The notes: generated by a model not told the origin, from the sequence alone. A stretch of 64,000 nt of DNA from Ascochyta rabiei (GCF_004011695.2 NC_082411.1:1286001-1350000); one strand, 5' to 3'. Counted from the first letter of the stretch, positions 35,976 to 47,335 are shown. Numbers and translations are program-made.

Positions 35976-37680
35976 GAAACTTAACGCTAGTAAAAATAAC
36001 TTAGCCTAGGCACTTACTAAGTATAGAGAAAGGTGCAAGCTAACAGCTTATAACTAAAACAACTGTTTATAAATAATTAATAATTATAGTAAGTAAAAGT
36101 AAGTAAGTAAAACTATAAATAGTAAGTAAAAAGCATAAACAGTAAGTAAAAGCGCAGAAGAAAAGTAGGCCTACAGCTGCCTAGGATACTCTTAAAGCAG
36201 AGCTACCCTGTTACTTGTAACTCTCCCTCTTATAATATTAGCTTATAACTTCTTTATATCTACTTAACTACATATAAAGTTTATAATATTATAGTAAAGG
36301 GTAATTGCACGCAAAGAGCTAGAACTAGGAAAGGGGGTAGTGTAGTAGTTATTAGTCTTAAAGGCTATTAAGAGTAAGGATATTACTAAGGTTGCTAATA
36401 TCCTAATGCTATACATAGAGGGATCTACAGTTAGCTAGTTTGTAATAGAGATTACGCAAGGAGAGCTACAGGCGCAGAGGGAAAGGCTTAACTTCTAGAT
36501 AAGTGCAGTAGTTACTAAGTTTAACAAATTAGCAGCTATAATACACTTAATATCAGACATTGTCTAGTAAACCCTAAACCTAGTTGCACAATACAGAGGT
36601 ATAAGTAACTTTAATAGTTAATACCTAGCAATCTAAGTAGCAACAGACTATAACTAGAGGAAGATAATCGAAATAGCATAAGCTATAAAATGTATCTATA
36701 AAAATAAGAACAGTAAAAATATTCTAGTAAACGTAGTAATACTATACTACCTATAGTCTACTATAGAATATATAACACTTAACTTAATTATATACTATAT
36801 CTACTAAGTAGACACTAACAACCTTACTAAGTTTATTAAATTAGCAATTTACTAACGCCTATCTATGCTATAAAAGAGGAAGGATAAGTTCTGTAACTTA
36901 AGTAACTAGAATACAGTCTACTAAGCCCTTAATATGCTCTAGCAGGACATAATAAGCTTCGTTACGCACCTAAATAATAAGAACTACCTACTTATAGTAA
37001 AGGTAAAAGCACTAGGTAAAGGCGTACTAAAGCTAAAAGCAACAGAGTAGGATGTGTGCCTAACTAGGGACCTAACTTTAAAAACATACTAATAGTAGAT
37101 GTAAGCACTTACACTATAGAAGACCTAACTACTAGCACTAATCTTTAACCTAAAAGGTGTTAGGACACCCTACTTGCTAAAAGAAAGGATTACTTAGGAG
37201 TAGGCAGTATTAAATGCTATAACGTTTAGCTCTAAGAACTTCCTTACACTAATATAAGCAGCGCTAGAGTATATTCTTAACAGAGTTTAGACACTAGCCC
37301 CTTTAGCATTACTATCTAGGTTATAGTTGCTTACTAAGCTAGTAATAAGCATAAGGACTACAGGCTAATTAAGTGTTTCCCTAGGAGAATTATCCCTTAC
37401 CCTAATAAGGCTATAGACTAATACAGAGCTATTCCTAACAGGCAACAAATTCCCTAAGGATGTTATTAAAAGCATTAAATAAGAACATTAAAGGAACCTG
37501 TTGTCTACAACACCTAACAACCTTAACTAGATAGCCTTTAAGTTAGGTATTAATAAAACAGGAAAGTACTGCCGCACAATAGATGCAATTTAGGAGCACT
37601 AACAGTCTAGGGGAACGTAATTCAGCTCTGTCACTTTAGTGCTAGAGGACTATTAAACTAGGGAACAATTATTAATTAGG

Positions 37681-37933
37681 TGTGACAGAGCTTGGAGGAC
37701 TATACTTAGGTGATTGATTGATTTGATTAGTGTCTATATATTTGATGTGTAACGTGTTGCTTAAGTACAAAGGAAATTTGGTTATTACGTAATCTCGCTT
37801 ACTTAAGATTTGTAGGCGACCCTCAGGAGCTCGGTGGTTAATTGTAGAGAAAGGAGCCACTCAATAATAATCCGCAAGCTCGATTAGATAGGGGAGCACC
37901 CCATTGGTCATCCACAGGCTCGGCTGCGCGACA
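37681..37933 (-). repeat. copia LTR (3' in element orientation)
   Basis: 253 bases, very similar to 44,752-45,004. Most differences are C/T or G/A. Confidence 0.95.
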
Positions 37934-37944
37934 CACCCCCCAGG
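37934..37944 (-). promoter_or_regulatory. polypurine tract of the copia element
   Basis: CACCCCCCAGG on the plus strand reads as a G-run on the minus strand, directly before the 3' LTR, the expected place for the plus-strand DNA primer. Confidence 0.6.
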
Positions 37945-38484
37945 TGATCCCAGCCAGGATCGCCTGTCTTCTGAGAGCTGCTGCGTAGGTAATCAGGCTC
38001 TTAAATTCTTAAACTAGATTTCTGAGCTTGTGGTTGGTAGTTTTAATGCTCTTTAGTGGTCTTAGTTTAATTGTAACCTGTTGCTGACTCCAATTGTTCT
38101 GCCAAGCGGCTGAAGTAGGTGGCAGACGCTTGTTCAGCTGCAGATTCCTTGTTACTGAGCTGCTAAGTATCCTTTCCTATGCTTGTTTCTTATAAACCTT
38201 ATTAGATGAGAGGGATAGTATAGACCAGTAATCGTCTGTTTGCTATTAAGCCAGTAACGTCGTGCTGCCTAGAGAAAGTCGCATTTACTCTTACTTTTAC
38301 TAGGCGTTTTAGAGATCTATATAACCAGCTTACCTGCTTGTTTTTCTCTATTTCTTTAACTATCTCTATTAACATGGCTGTAAGTATACCAATTGCTAGT
38401 TTTACGCTCCTTAGACCTACCCTATATGCTTCTTTGTTATTTTGCTGGGTTTGCGTTTCCTCTGTGGTTGTGATGGCTTAGGGG

Positions 38485-38660
38485 AGCGTCTATTCAAGCT
38501 TCCTGTCTTTGTTTACCAGCTCTTTTAAGTAGTTTTGTTAGCTTTAGCGCTTTCTATAGCCTTAAAGGCTTTTTTAGACAGCGTCTGTTTAAGCTTCCTG
38601 GCCTTGTTTTACTAGCTCTTTTTGGAGGTTTTGCTAACTTTGGCCTATAGAGAGAACCTA
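38485..38660. repeat. degenerate tandem duplication of about 95 bases
   Basis: Two similar units begin GCGTCTATTCAAGCTTCCTG (38,486) and GCGTCTGTTTAAGCTTCCTG (38,581), with the following words TTTGTTTACCAGCTCTTTT and TTGTTTTACTAGCTCTTTT matching. They lie directly upstream of the GC-rich antisense segment. Confidence 0.6.
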
Positions 38661-39293
38661 AATTCAAGCGCCTTGCGCGCACCACCGCTGCTACCGCCGC
38701 CCGAGCTGCTGCCCGTGCCGCCAGCGGCTCTGCCGCGCCCGTGCCCACACCCACGACCACGACCATGACCACAACCACGACCACGACCGCGCCCGAGCCT
38801 GCGCCTGCGGCTTCGGCTGCTCCTTCTGCTGCTGCTGCTGCTACTGCCGCTGCCGCCGCCCTCACCGCGCTGCCCGCGCCCCCCCACCAGCTCGCGACCC
38901 GTCGCAGGGCGCTCGCAGGATCATTCCCTGCGAGCGCTGCGTCGACGCGCTTATGGTGAACAGTTCGGTGCCTGTGTGCGTCGATCGTGTTAGTGGGCGG
39001 GGAAGGCGCTGCTGGCGTTGCGCCTAAGGGCATTCGTGCCGCCCCCTATAGGTTTTGTTTAAATAGCGCTTGTAAATAGTAGTCTGACAGCTCGTTTAGC
39101 GACATCCGCCTCAAGCCCTTTAGGATCGAGCTGGTCAACAAGCTCGTTCGCTCGGGTGGAGTGACGACTTCCGTAAGCAATCATAACTTGTTGTTTTTTT
39201 TTTTATTAGCTAACGAGCTTGTAGCGGGCGACTGATCTGCGCTGCGCTCTCCGCGTGGTGAAGGGCCTGATCAAGGATGGGTACTTCTTCTGA
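38641..39293 (+). pseudogene. GC-rich gene-like segment carried antisense inside the copia element
   Basis: From 38,660 to 39,050 the sequence is abruptly GC-rich, unlike anything around it. One plus frame has a Cys-rich motif: PCERC (Cys codons at 38,929 and 38,938), then PVCVD and RRCWRCA, a TAA, and GHSCRP. This looks like a small Cys/Trp zinc-binding motif of fungal type. Another frame is Ala/Thr/Pro-rich (MPTPTTTT at 38,741). An intron-like stretch follows (gtaagc at 39,172 to ttattag at 39,209), and a frame ending KGLIKDGYFF stops at 39,291-39,293. TAG/TAA codons break it. It is probably a captured or additional antisense gene; function unknown. Confidence 0.5.
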
Positions 39294-39449
39294 GTACCCT
39301 CCTTGGTCGGGTCAGGTTTTGGAGCTGCTGGATACCTATGGGGAGGGGGCTGTCCTCCCTATACATAGTTTGAAGAATTTGCTAAGCCCTGTAGCTGTTA
39401 GTTAAGCGCTCGAAAAAGCTGCCACCGGTAGTTACAGGTGCTCTTTTGC

Positions 39450-42400
39450 CTATTTAGGGAGGGGGTTGTCCTCCCCAGCAATACCACAATCTTCTGCCTC
39501 TCCCTTGACCTGCTCTTTTTCTATGTGATTGATGCTAAACAGGTTCAGGTGTGAGACAAAGCGCTTGTGAGCCTGTCTGGGGAGCGCTTTTGTGAGACTG
39601 TTGGCTGGTATCTCACTCGTTTTGAGGTACGTTACCTGGAGATTTCCCCTGGCGTACTCTTGTTTTAACCACATATTCTGGATATCTATATAGCGCAGCC
39701 AAGTGGTAAGCCGCTCGCTCTCTTCTACTACTAATTAGATTGTTTGTTAGTTGTTGCAGAAAATCTCCTACAGCACTCCTAAGTCTAGCTAAAGTTCGTG
39801 TAGAAACCGTTTAAGAGCTGCTGCTTCCTTAGCCACATGCTCTAACGCTAACAACTCAGCTTTAGTAGTCGAAGTTGTTACTGTTAATTAACGTGCTGCT
39901 TTCTAGATAATTGGACTACTAAAGAGCTGCACGATATACCCCTGAGAGGAGCGTCTGGTCTCCTAATTGTCAGCAAATGACGCGTCCCTACAGATAAGCA
40001 ATTGGCTGCCTTAGTGAGCTCTGTACTGTATCCCTAGGTGCTTTGTTTAATAGAGGTAAGCTATAACCTGAGCTGCTGCCTTAAAGTGAGCAGCTCCTAG
40101 ATTTGTAAGGTGATGGGACAGCTAAGAGGCGGCATACGCTACATCTGGTTGGATTATAATTGCTGTGTAGAGGATAGATCCCACCTGCTCTTGAAACGCT
40201 TTAACTTCTTGCTTTGAAGCTTGCCTGTTATGCTTAAGTAGCTCTTCTATCAGGAAGGGGACTGTTAGGAAGGATCCCTTCTCTACTACTCTAAATTTGG
40301 TAGCGAGCTTGTCAATATAGGCGTCGTGCGCGAGTGTAATAGTTCTGGCAGTTCTGTCGCGGATAATACGCACTCCCAGAAACCATTCAGCAGCTCTATA
40401 GTCTTCTATCTGGTATTTGGCCATTAATGAGCTTATAAGATGCTTTGCAGCAGCTCAATTGTCCTTATAATAGGCTAGCAGAATATCGTCTACATAGAAC
40501 AGTAGCACTATCCAGCGTTCAGCGTTATAGAACAAGCAAGGTTCCTCTTTTAACGCGATTAGGCCAAGCTTCTAGAGAGTGGCTGAGAGCTCTTTGTACC
40601 ATAGAACTGGCGAATCACGTAACCTATATAGAGCCTGTAGAAGTAGGACTACCTTCTTAGGTTTTGTAAAGCTATCTGGCAGCTCGCAGAGCACTTAGGG
40701 TTGGTCCTGGCGGCTCGTGTTGAGAAACGCGCCTGCGACGTCATACTAATAGAGCTCTAGGTCAAACTGGGCAGCTATCGCCACCATAGTGCGAAAAGAC
40801 CTAGAGGCGAGCGTCGTAGCGTAAGTTGAGACGATTGAATCCTTGGCCTGTAGATCTCCGCGTACACAGATCCTTACCTTACATCTAAGGAAGTAACTAT
40901 CTTAATCCAGCTTATATGTAAAGACCCATTTAAGCGGCAGAGGCCTAGCTAAGGCGCTCGCTCGGTCTATTTCTTTCTAGGTTCTCTTTTCTATAAGTGT
41001 GGCTATCTCTTTCTTACAAGCCTGGCGAAATAGAGCTCCTAGTGGGTAGTAGGCGAGATCCTTCCATTTCTTTGGCAAAGGTGGAAGCTCGTCACGGTGC
41101 GTGCGCTGCTCTGAAGGGATTTTTTCCTTCTTTAAGACAGACGCCGCGAGCACCGCGTAGATAGTGACAAGCTCTCTTCTACTTATGCCATACTTGTTTG
41201 CATGTTTAAATAGTAGGTAGATAAGCCAGGAGTACCCGTACTTTCTTATAGAGCTTATTACTAAGTACTGTCCTGCTCTATCCTTATAATCATTAGCAGG
41301 TTTATTGCGCTCGCGGTCATCTATCCGGCGGCTCCGCCTTGTGGCTGGACCCCAGACTCTCCGTTGATACGAGCGTCTCGTTACTGCCTTATCTGCTCCT
41401 GTTGTCCTTTAAGAAGGTATTAGAACAATTAGTAATGCAGGTCTTAGTAGATCTTCTTCCTTAAGATCCTTGTTATCTACTGGCGCGCTCCCTTCCTAAT
41501 CAGGTAAGTGCACTTCCTGTAAGCCGTCAGTTAGATTCTCCTCTTCAGGAGCTTCCCCGCCTAAGGCCAGTGGCTCTGGCTTGGGCGTTGGGTCGGGGGA
41601 TGGGAGGCCTGTTTCTCGGTGTCGTTCTGCACGGATCTCCAGCGGCTTGCTGGCCAAGCTTGCCGCGCGTACAGTCTCTGTCTCAGGAGCTCCTTCGTTA
41701 CTAGACTGGCTATCTAGCAATCAAGATTGCTCCTAAGTGTCACCCCCAAGCTAATGCTTAGAGGACTTGCTGAGCGTCAGGTCTCTGTTAGGGAGCTTAA
41801 TTGCTTCTCCTGCGTTTGTAATCTCGCCAGGTTCATAGAGGATTTCCACCACCGCCTCTGCTTCTTTAGCGCTTATAGCAGTAGATTTATCTGCTCTATT
41901 ATAAAAGAGCTTCTTGTTAAAGGTTACGTTACGTGTTGTTATAACCTGGTTAATTATAGGGACCTATATCTAATAGATGTTAGATGCTCAGTACCCTACG
42001 AGGTAGCTGATATGCCCCCTTAGAGTGACTTTAAAGCCCCTCCAATTACGCCCAGCTGCTCGTTCCTTGTTTAAGGGGTAGGCTCAGCAGCCGTAGGCGT
42101 AAATCCCGCTCTAATTAGGTCTTAGATCTGCTGTTGCTACCCTTACCTGCTCTGGCTTATACTATCAGAAATACTAAGTAAACTAGAGATCAAGCTCCTT
42201 ATTTAGGCTCTGTAGCTTGTGTGCGTGCGATAGGCTTATGTTATAGAGCCATGCCGCCGCTACAACAATCTCTGGCCAGAGCTTCTGGGGTAGATTTGCT
42301 CTGCTCCTCATCTTGAAAGATTTTGTGATTATCTCTTGACCAGCTCTTTCTGCTCCTCTATTCGGCTTGTGTGTGTATGGAGGAGAGGGATCTATATCTA

Positions 42401-43442
42401 TTCCCTAATTAAGCGCCCAGCGCTTATATGCTAAGCTCCCTTTCTACAGGAGTGTTACTGTGTCATTGTCTTGGCTGATTTTACAGATTTAGAGCTTGTA
42501 CTAGGTATGTACCTAGCTTGTAAAGTTCGTAAGGACCTGTAAGATCTCTGGTTGCGTTTTACCTTGTAAAGTAAACACAAAGAGCTTCCTACTATAGTAC
42601 TCCTTAATCACAAGCGTCCATAATTCGCCTCCCCTGCCTAACAGCATATTAAACAGGTCCCAGCCAACTCTCTAAAACAGTTGTGCTGGTCTCTCTCTCT
42701 TTCTCTGTAATATTACTTGCTTGGCGTAGGTTGTTGAGCAAATCTCACAATCTTTTTGGAGCGTCCCGTTGATACGCACGCCGCGCGCCTTTGTTACCAG
42801 CGCTTAAAGAGCCTCTAGGCCTAGATAACCAGCTCGGGCGTGCCATAGCTGTTCAGGCGAGCTGCGTGGGTAAGATTTATAGGATCGCTTTGTTGTTACT
42901 GCGTTAAGGATGGGAGGATAGAGAGAAAGTAGCTTGTATTTAAGGAAAGTGAGGTTGTAAGCGCGCTTAAGAGTAGCACATACAACGCTCCTATTAAGAT
43001 CTTTAATGTATCCTACACGAAGAGAGCTGTCCAGACCTAGGTACCAGACTCCTTTCTCTTAGAGGCGAGCTTCTGAGATTATATTAATATAGAATCCTTC
43101 TATAACTACAACGTCCTAAAGGAGCAGGTCCTTAGTGTATAGGCCGTGCTTTCTGTGCAGAGCGTTCTTAAACAAGCAAGCTCCTTGTCTGGATATGGGG
43201 AGAGCCTGGGTACCTGCTTCTACCGTGTTGGTGGGCCCAGCAGGGCAGAAAGATCCAGGTACCAGCCGATTGGCGCTGTTAACTAGGTGCGTAGCAGCTC
43301 TATTGTCTAAAATAGTACTATCTGTCAATAGATGAGCGTTAAAATCCATAAGGTTGTATACCCTAGATCCCACGTTCTCTACTAGATTTGTTATTAATTT
43401 TGGATTAATTAGAGCTGCTTGGACGTTGCCAGGAAACTCCAC
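39450..43442 (-). pseudogene. copia pol (protease, integrase, RT, RNase H), partly open
   Basis: In minus-strand order: a protease-type TILDNRAATHLVNSANRLV (43,116-43,442; Gly of the D-x-G-A site reads Arg), GAG-pre-integrase LWHARAGYLGLEALQ with a downstream CEIC zinc pair (42,730-42,850), integrase region, an acidic Pro-rich linker (41,496-41,720), RT with LPLKWVFTYKLD and an intact FYVDDILLAYY (around 40,470-40,510), AEWFLGVRI (40,122-40,424), and the RNase H end PANSLTKALPRQAHKRFV (39,450-39,674). A modest number of TAG/TAA codons interrupt it. The element is dead, but the YVDD box is untouched. Confidence 0.88.
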
Positions 43443-44730
43443 TTTCTTGGTTTAGCTAGTAGCGGCTGAAGTAATAGCTAATAGAGCGTTTGCAGTCTAT
43501 CTGAGCCGCTCTATTGCCTTTTAGGTTTCCTTGTGCTCTTGGTATCTAAGCCTCTAGCGAGTCTCTTACTTGTTCTTTTTGCTTATCTGAACAGGTGGTA
43601 AGGAGCTCCCTCTAACAGCAGTTTTAAGGAAACGGCAATTAGTAGGCTTCTATTTGTAGGTCTTGCCTTTTTGTTTACAAGGGCAGACGTATCCTAAGGA
43701 GCTGCTGGCGTTGTTCCTAGAGCTCCCGCCCGCGTTATTTTGGCCAGATAGAGCGTCTGAGCAGGTACTAAAGGTTGCAAAAACGCCTAGGTTATCTTTA
43801 CCTGATCTTATAGTATACTTATACATTAACCTACTAAAGACCCTTAAAACCTGGTCTAGATTAAGCGTTTCGAGCCCTAGGATACTGTCCTAGATGATCC
43901 TTTAGCTTATTGTGCGGGCCTACTCTAGGGCAATCTGGTGGCTTAAGGCATCTAAGAAGTCTTATACGGCAAGCTCCCTAGTAACCTTAGAGAGCTTATA
44001 TAACTTGGCTTGCATATATAGGTATAACTATTTCTAATACTAATCCTGTAGAGCGGCTTAGCCTTGCCTGGCAGCTCCCAGGTGCTGCCTGTACTCCGCT
44101 CTGACCTGGTTTTTGGTGCTTATATCTGTTGGAGCGAGCTCCTCCTTTAGGGCTTGTACGAGCAATTGTAGCATTATAGTGTTTTAGGTAACAAGCTTTA
44201 CCATTACTGGTGACAGGATCGCTAGGCTTACTGTGGTATTAACCTAGTTCTAGAGCTTCTAAAGGCGCTTGGCCTTAGCTGCCTACTTGCTCGCTCTTAT
44301 TTTGTACCTAAGGAGCTCTTGGTTGTAGGTCTCAAGGATCGTTAGGCCTGCGGGAGGCTCGTCGGGTTAGACGCTCTGGGCTCGGGTCGATTAAGCCGGC
44401 GGTCGGGTGGGGGCGGAGCCTATGATAGGTAGCCTAGGGGCTCCATCGTGCATCCCTAGGGCGTCTTTAGCGTCTAGATCTACTAAATCCCATACGTTAC
44501 AAAGCTTAGCGTGCCATGTAAGTTAAATAAACTAATTAGGCCAATCAGACCTTGATTTGAGTTGATAGGGTCCTGTTAGGATACCTAAGAGAGCTTAAGC
44601 ATTGTAGTTAACTAGCTCGCCTATAGTAGCGGTCGTGGAGTTAGGATAAAAAAGATAATTAGGCAAAATTGGAGCGGTTGAGCAATGTCTAACAAGCTTG
44701 TTGCTGAGTGCGCAGGGAGATCTACTGTGC
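43443..44730 (-). other. gag region and leader of the copia element
   Basis: This is the part between the leader and protease where copia gag should lie. It reads on the minus strand with several stops; no clear knuckle is preserved. The plus-strand open frame at 43,663-43,893 is antisense and not credible. Confidence 0.45.
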
Positions 44731-44751
44731 TCAGGAAGCCGGGCTCATAAC
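44731..44751 (-). promoter_or_regulatory. copia primer-binding site, matches half initiator-Met tRNA
   Basis: Next to the 5' LTR (minus strand) the sequence reads TTATGAGCCCGGCTTCC. Its complement GCCGGGCTCATAA contains the CAT anticodon and 5' anticodon stem typical of initiator tRNA-Met. Copia and Ty5 are known to prime with a tRNA-iMet fragment cut in the anticodon loop, so the match supports the same mechanism here. Confidence 0.7.
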
Positions 44752-45004
44752 TGTGACAGAGCTTAGAGGACTATACTTAGGTGATTAATTAATTTAATCA
44801 GTGTCTATATATTTAATGTGTAACATGTTGCTTAAGTACAAAGGAAATTTGGTTATTACGTGATCTTGCTTACTTAAGATTTGTAGGCGACCCTCAGGAG
44901 CTCGGTGGTTAATTGTGGAGAAAGGAGCCACTCAATAATAATCCGCAAGCTCGATTGGATAGGGGAGCACCCCATTGGTCATCCACAGGCTCGGCTGCGC
45001 GACA
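44752..45004 (-). repeat. copia LTR (5' in element orientation)
   Basis: 253 bases, starting TGTGACAGAGCTTAGAGG on the plus strand and ending GCGCGACA. It pairs with 37,681-37,933. Confidence 0.95.
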
Positions 45005-45009
45005 TTAGG

Positions 45010-47065
45010 CTATTAGAATTTAGATTATTTTAAGACGTTATAAGCCCTAAAGTTAACTACCTATTAATATTAGACGTTTAGTCTATGTAGGAAGACATAG
45101 AGATTAGTAACAATGTAATAAATAATATCTAGGATAGCGCTAAGTGCAAATACACTAATAGTTAATCTGCCTTTATTCTCTTCTATACAAAGATTAGCTA
45201 GAAGCTCCTTAAGGATCTAGAGCGTGTAAAGCTCCTAGATGTATAGGTCTAAGAGTGCTATAAGGGAAGAGAAACTTAAAAGAAGGAAGGTGCTAGTAGA
45301 AGAACAATTACCTACTACACAGTTAACCTGTTATAAGTTTACTTTCCTTATTCCTAGTACACTGCTAGTAAACTTAGCTTGCTAGTCTGTACTCTTAATA
45401 CTACTATAATATCTAACCTGCTTATGCTAATGCATAAGAATAAGACTAGCTAGGGAAAGTAGAGGAGCAACCTAAAAACTAGGATCCTGTTTTAAGAGCA
45501 GCTCTGTGTACTAAACACAATAGATAGTCTACAGTCCTATTAATTCTACCTAGTTCCTACAGTACTTAACCTTAACTAGAACAACTTTATCTCTAAGCAC
45601 CTATCTTAACATTTTTAAGCTAAGGCAGGCAGTCTAAACTAGAAAGGCACTATTATAGTCTCTGTGTTTGCCTCTATATTTTAAAAAAATCTAGAACTCT
45701 AGAAAATAGTAGATAAATGCTTTAATATATATAACTATTATACTTATATAAAGTATAGTAAAAGTAACCTAAGGTAGTATAGGATTATATACTACTCTGT
45801 TATCTAACAGCTAGTAAGGGGTAATCTGTAGTACTGGCTTTACTATACAGTACTCTGTTAACAAACTAACTTAATCTCCTACCTATACTACACTAAATAC
45901 ACTAAGCCTAGGGATTAGACGTTCTTTAAGCACGTAGATTATAACCTCTATAACGCTATAGAGTTAGGTAGAGGAATAGACATAATACAGGGCTTAGTAT
46001 CCTTTAATAATAAAGATACAGATAACTACATTATTACTCTAGAAGGCTTCTATAATTTAGTTTTAGAATACCTAGCTTAGAGGAAAGATAATAGAATTAA
46101 ACAAATTAATAGTTATATTAAGGGGTAGGTAGATACAGTTAACTACTCTAAGTTAGTACAAGATATAGTAGGTGCTAAGTAGAAGAAATAAATTTACAAG
46201 TATAGGGATGTTAGGATCTCCTACCCAGTACTACTACATAGGTCTACTAGACTATCCACAATAAGGCACAGAACTATACTCCCTTAGTACGTGCTAGTTA
46301 TAGAGGACAGAGAAACTATAGAGATTCTAGAGATAGGATTATATAAGGATATTACTAGTTCTTATTAGATGCTTATACTAGGACCCTTATTACTGTTAGG
46401 TTATTTAAATAAGTATAGTAGTGCTCCCTATACTTTCCTAGCAGATATAGCGCTAACTTTCTCTTTCTAGATTTCTAAAGCTATCTATTACTAGGCTTAG
46501 TACAACTCTTACCTAGTCTAGCAAGAGATACTCTGCGTTTTTAGTCTTAATAACAAGGAGCTTATAAAGTTTCTTTAGAAGAGTAGGGATAATAACGTTG
46601 CTATAGTAAAGAGGCATTAGCAGTAGGTAAAGATGTCTAAGAAGTATTGCTTTAGGGCTAATAAAGAGTTAGGTATCCCTAATTAATCCTTCTTTACTAA
46701 TAAAGGAGTAGTACTAGAATATAAGAAAGGATAGGAGTTATAGGACAGACAGCATACACAGGGGAGTACTCTTAATAAGTTATTTAATAGTCTAACTGTT
46801 AAAGTAATAGAGGCTACTGCCTAGATAACATACAAATTAGGCAGTGCCTTAGACTAGGGTTTATTAAGACACGTACCAGACTCTCCTACCCCTAAGCCAT
46901 TAGGAGACTCTAGTTAATAACCTACTTAGGAAACTAGGGCCTTAACAAGATTGCAGAAACAGGGAGGTAGCAAGGGAAAGGAACAAGCAGAGTAATAAGG
47001 GGGGTTAGTAATTAGTTTAAAGTTTAGTTTTAACTTAGTTTATTTGCTTAATAGGGCTAAGCTCT
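45010..47065 (+). pseudogene. 3' ORF remnant of the 26,491 element, after the copia insertion
   Basis: The plus-strand coding-like sequence interrupted at 37,680 continues here, with segments such as HYYTVNLLQVYFPY-like wording around 45,310 and VDTVNYSKLVQDIVGAK around 46,135-46,185. It ends before the purine tract and the LTR at 47,081. No family could be recognised. It is broken by TAG/TAA codons. Confidence 0.4.
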
Positions 47066-47080
47066 TAGGGGGGGAAGGTT
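47066..47080 (+). promoter_or_regulatory. polypurine tract before the LTR
   Basis: TTAGGGGGGGAAGGTT lies directly 5' of the LTR start at 47,081. It is the expected plus-strand primer of a plus-oriented element and ties this LTR to the coding remnants on its left. Confidence 0.7.
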
Positions 47081-47335
47081 TGTGCTAGTGTATATAGTAA
47101 CTTCCTTAGTAAGAACTAGGATACTTAGCTAGTGTATGTAATCTGGCCTGCAGAGGGGTATAAGAGACCTTAACAGGAACTGTTAAGGCAGGACACCTAC
47201 AACAATAACTAGAAACACTTACTTATAGAATTTAACTACTGTATCACCTGTCTCCTTAACCCTTAACAATGATAATGATAAGTATCCTTCCTAATGTGCC
47301 TGCTAACGAGATGCTTCGATACTTATACTGGAATA
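47081..47335 (+). repeat. LTR, partner of 26,491-26,745
   Basis: 255 bases. The start is mutated to TGTGCTAGTGTATATAGTAA, where the other copies have TGTGCCGGTGCACACGGTGA, all by C-to-T or G-to-A changes. Confidence 0.85.

Larger units (their letters stand above)
31200..37680 (+). pseudogene. gypsy pol remnant and downstream ORF of the 26,491 element
   Basis: Plus-strand remnants include a protease-like LINTRAQINLIRFSAS (near 31,810), RT with PWYLV, RFINNSQ, then DIFSGYDQIILHKDS and PFLDDI-like wording (about 32,930-33,640), RNase H, and an integrase region (about 34,200-35,800). From about 36,290 a further plus-strand coding-like stretch (TKFNKLAAI and similar) continues to the copia insertion at 37,681 and resumes at 45,010. 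Its function is unknown. Stops are TAG/TAA almost everywhere. Confidence 0.7.
37681..45004 (-). mobile_element. complete Ty1/copia LTR retrotransposon, lightly mutated
   Basis: 253-base LTRs (37,681-37,933 and 44,752-45,004) begin TGTGACAGAGCTT and end GCGCGACA. A TTAGG duplication flanks the element (37,676-37,680 and 45,005-45,009). A primer-binding site lies inside the right LTR and a G-run (CCTGGGGGG on the minus strand) lies next to the left LTR, so it is transcribed right to left. Minus-strand domains are protease, GAG-pre-integrase, integrase, RT and RNase H in copia order. TGA, TGG and TCA words still occur, unlike the surrounding bed, so it inserted later. It carries an additional GC-rich segment between RNase H and the left LTR. 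Confidence 0.95.
26491..47335 (+). mobile_element. probable long Ty3/gypsy element with 255-base LTRs, itself carrying insertions
   Basis: Two direct 255-base LTRs (26,491-26,745 and 47,081-47,335) bracket plus-strand gag-like, protease, RT and integrase remnants. A purine run (AGGGGGGGAAGG) lies directly before the right LTR, as expected for a 3' polypurine tract. Removing the pogo (29,335-31,201) and copia (37,681-45,009) insertions leaves about 11.7 kb. I could not find matching target duplications (CCTAG on the left, AGAGT on the right), so the pair may be recombinant or two separate LTRs. A further LTR-like start (TGTACCGGTGCACAGAGTAA) at 27,465 complicates the picture. Confidence 0.6.

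Noticed and set aside
35881..35980. hammerhead-type ribozyme near the second hairpin
   Set aside because: A CTGAAGA-like word is present, but the conserved core (CTGATGA and GAAA in the right places) is not.
38554..39033. 159-codon Ala/Val-rich minus-strand frame
   Set aside because: Extremely low complexity from GC-rich repeats, and opposite to the Cys-motif frame; likely not a protein.
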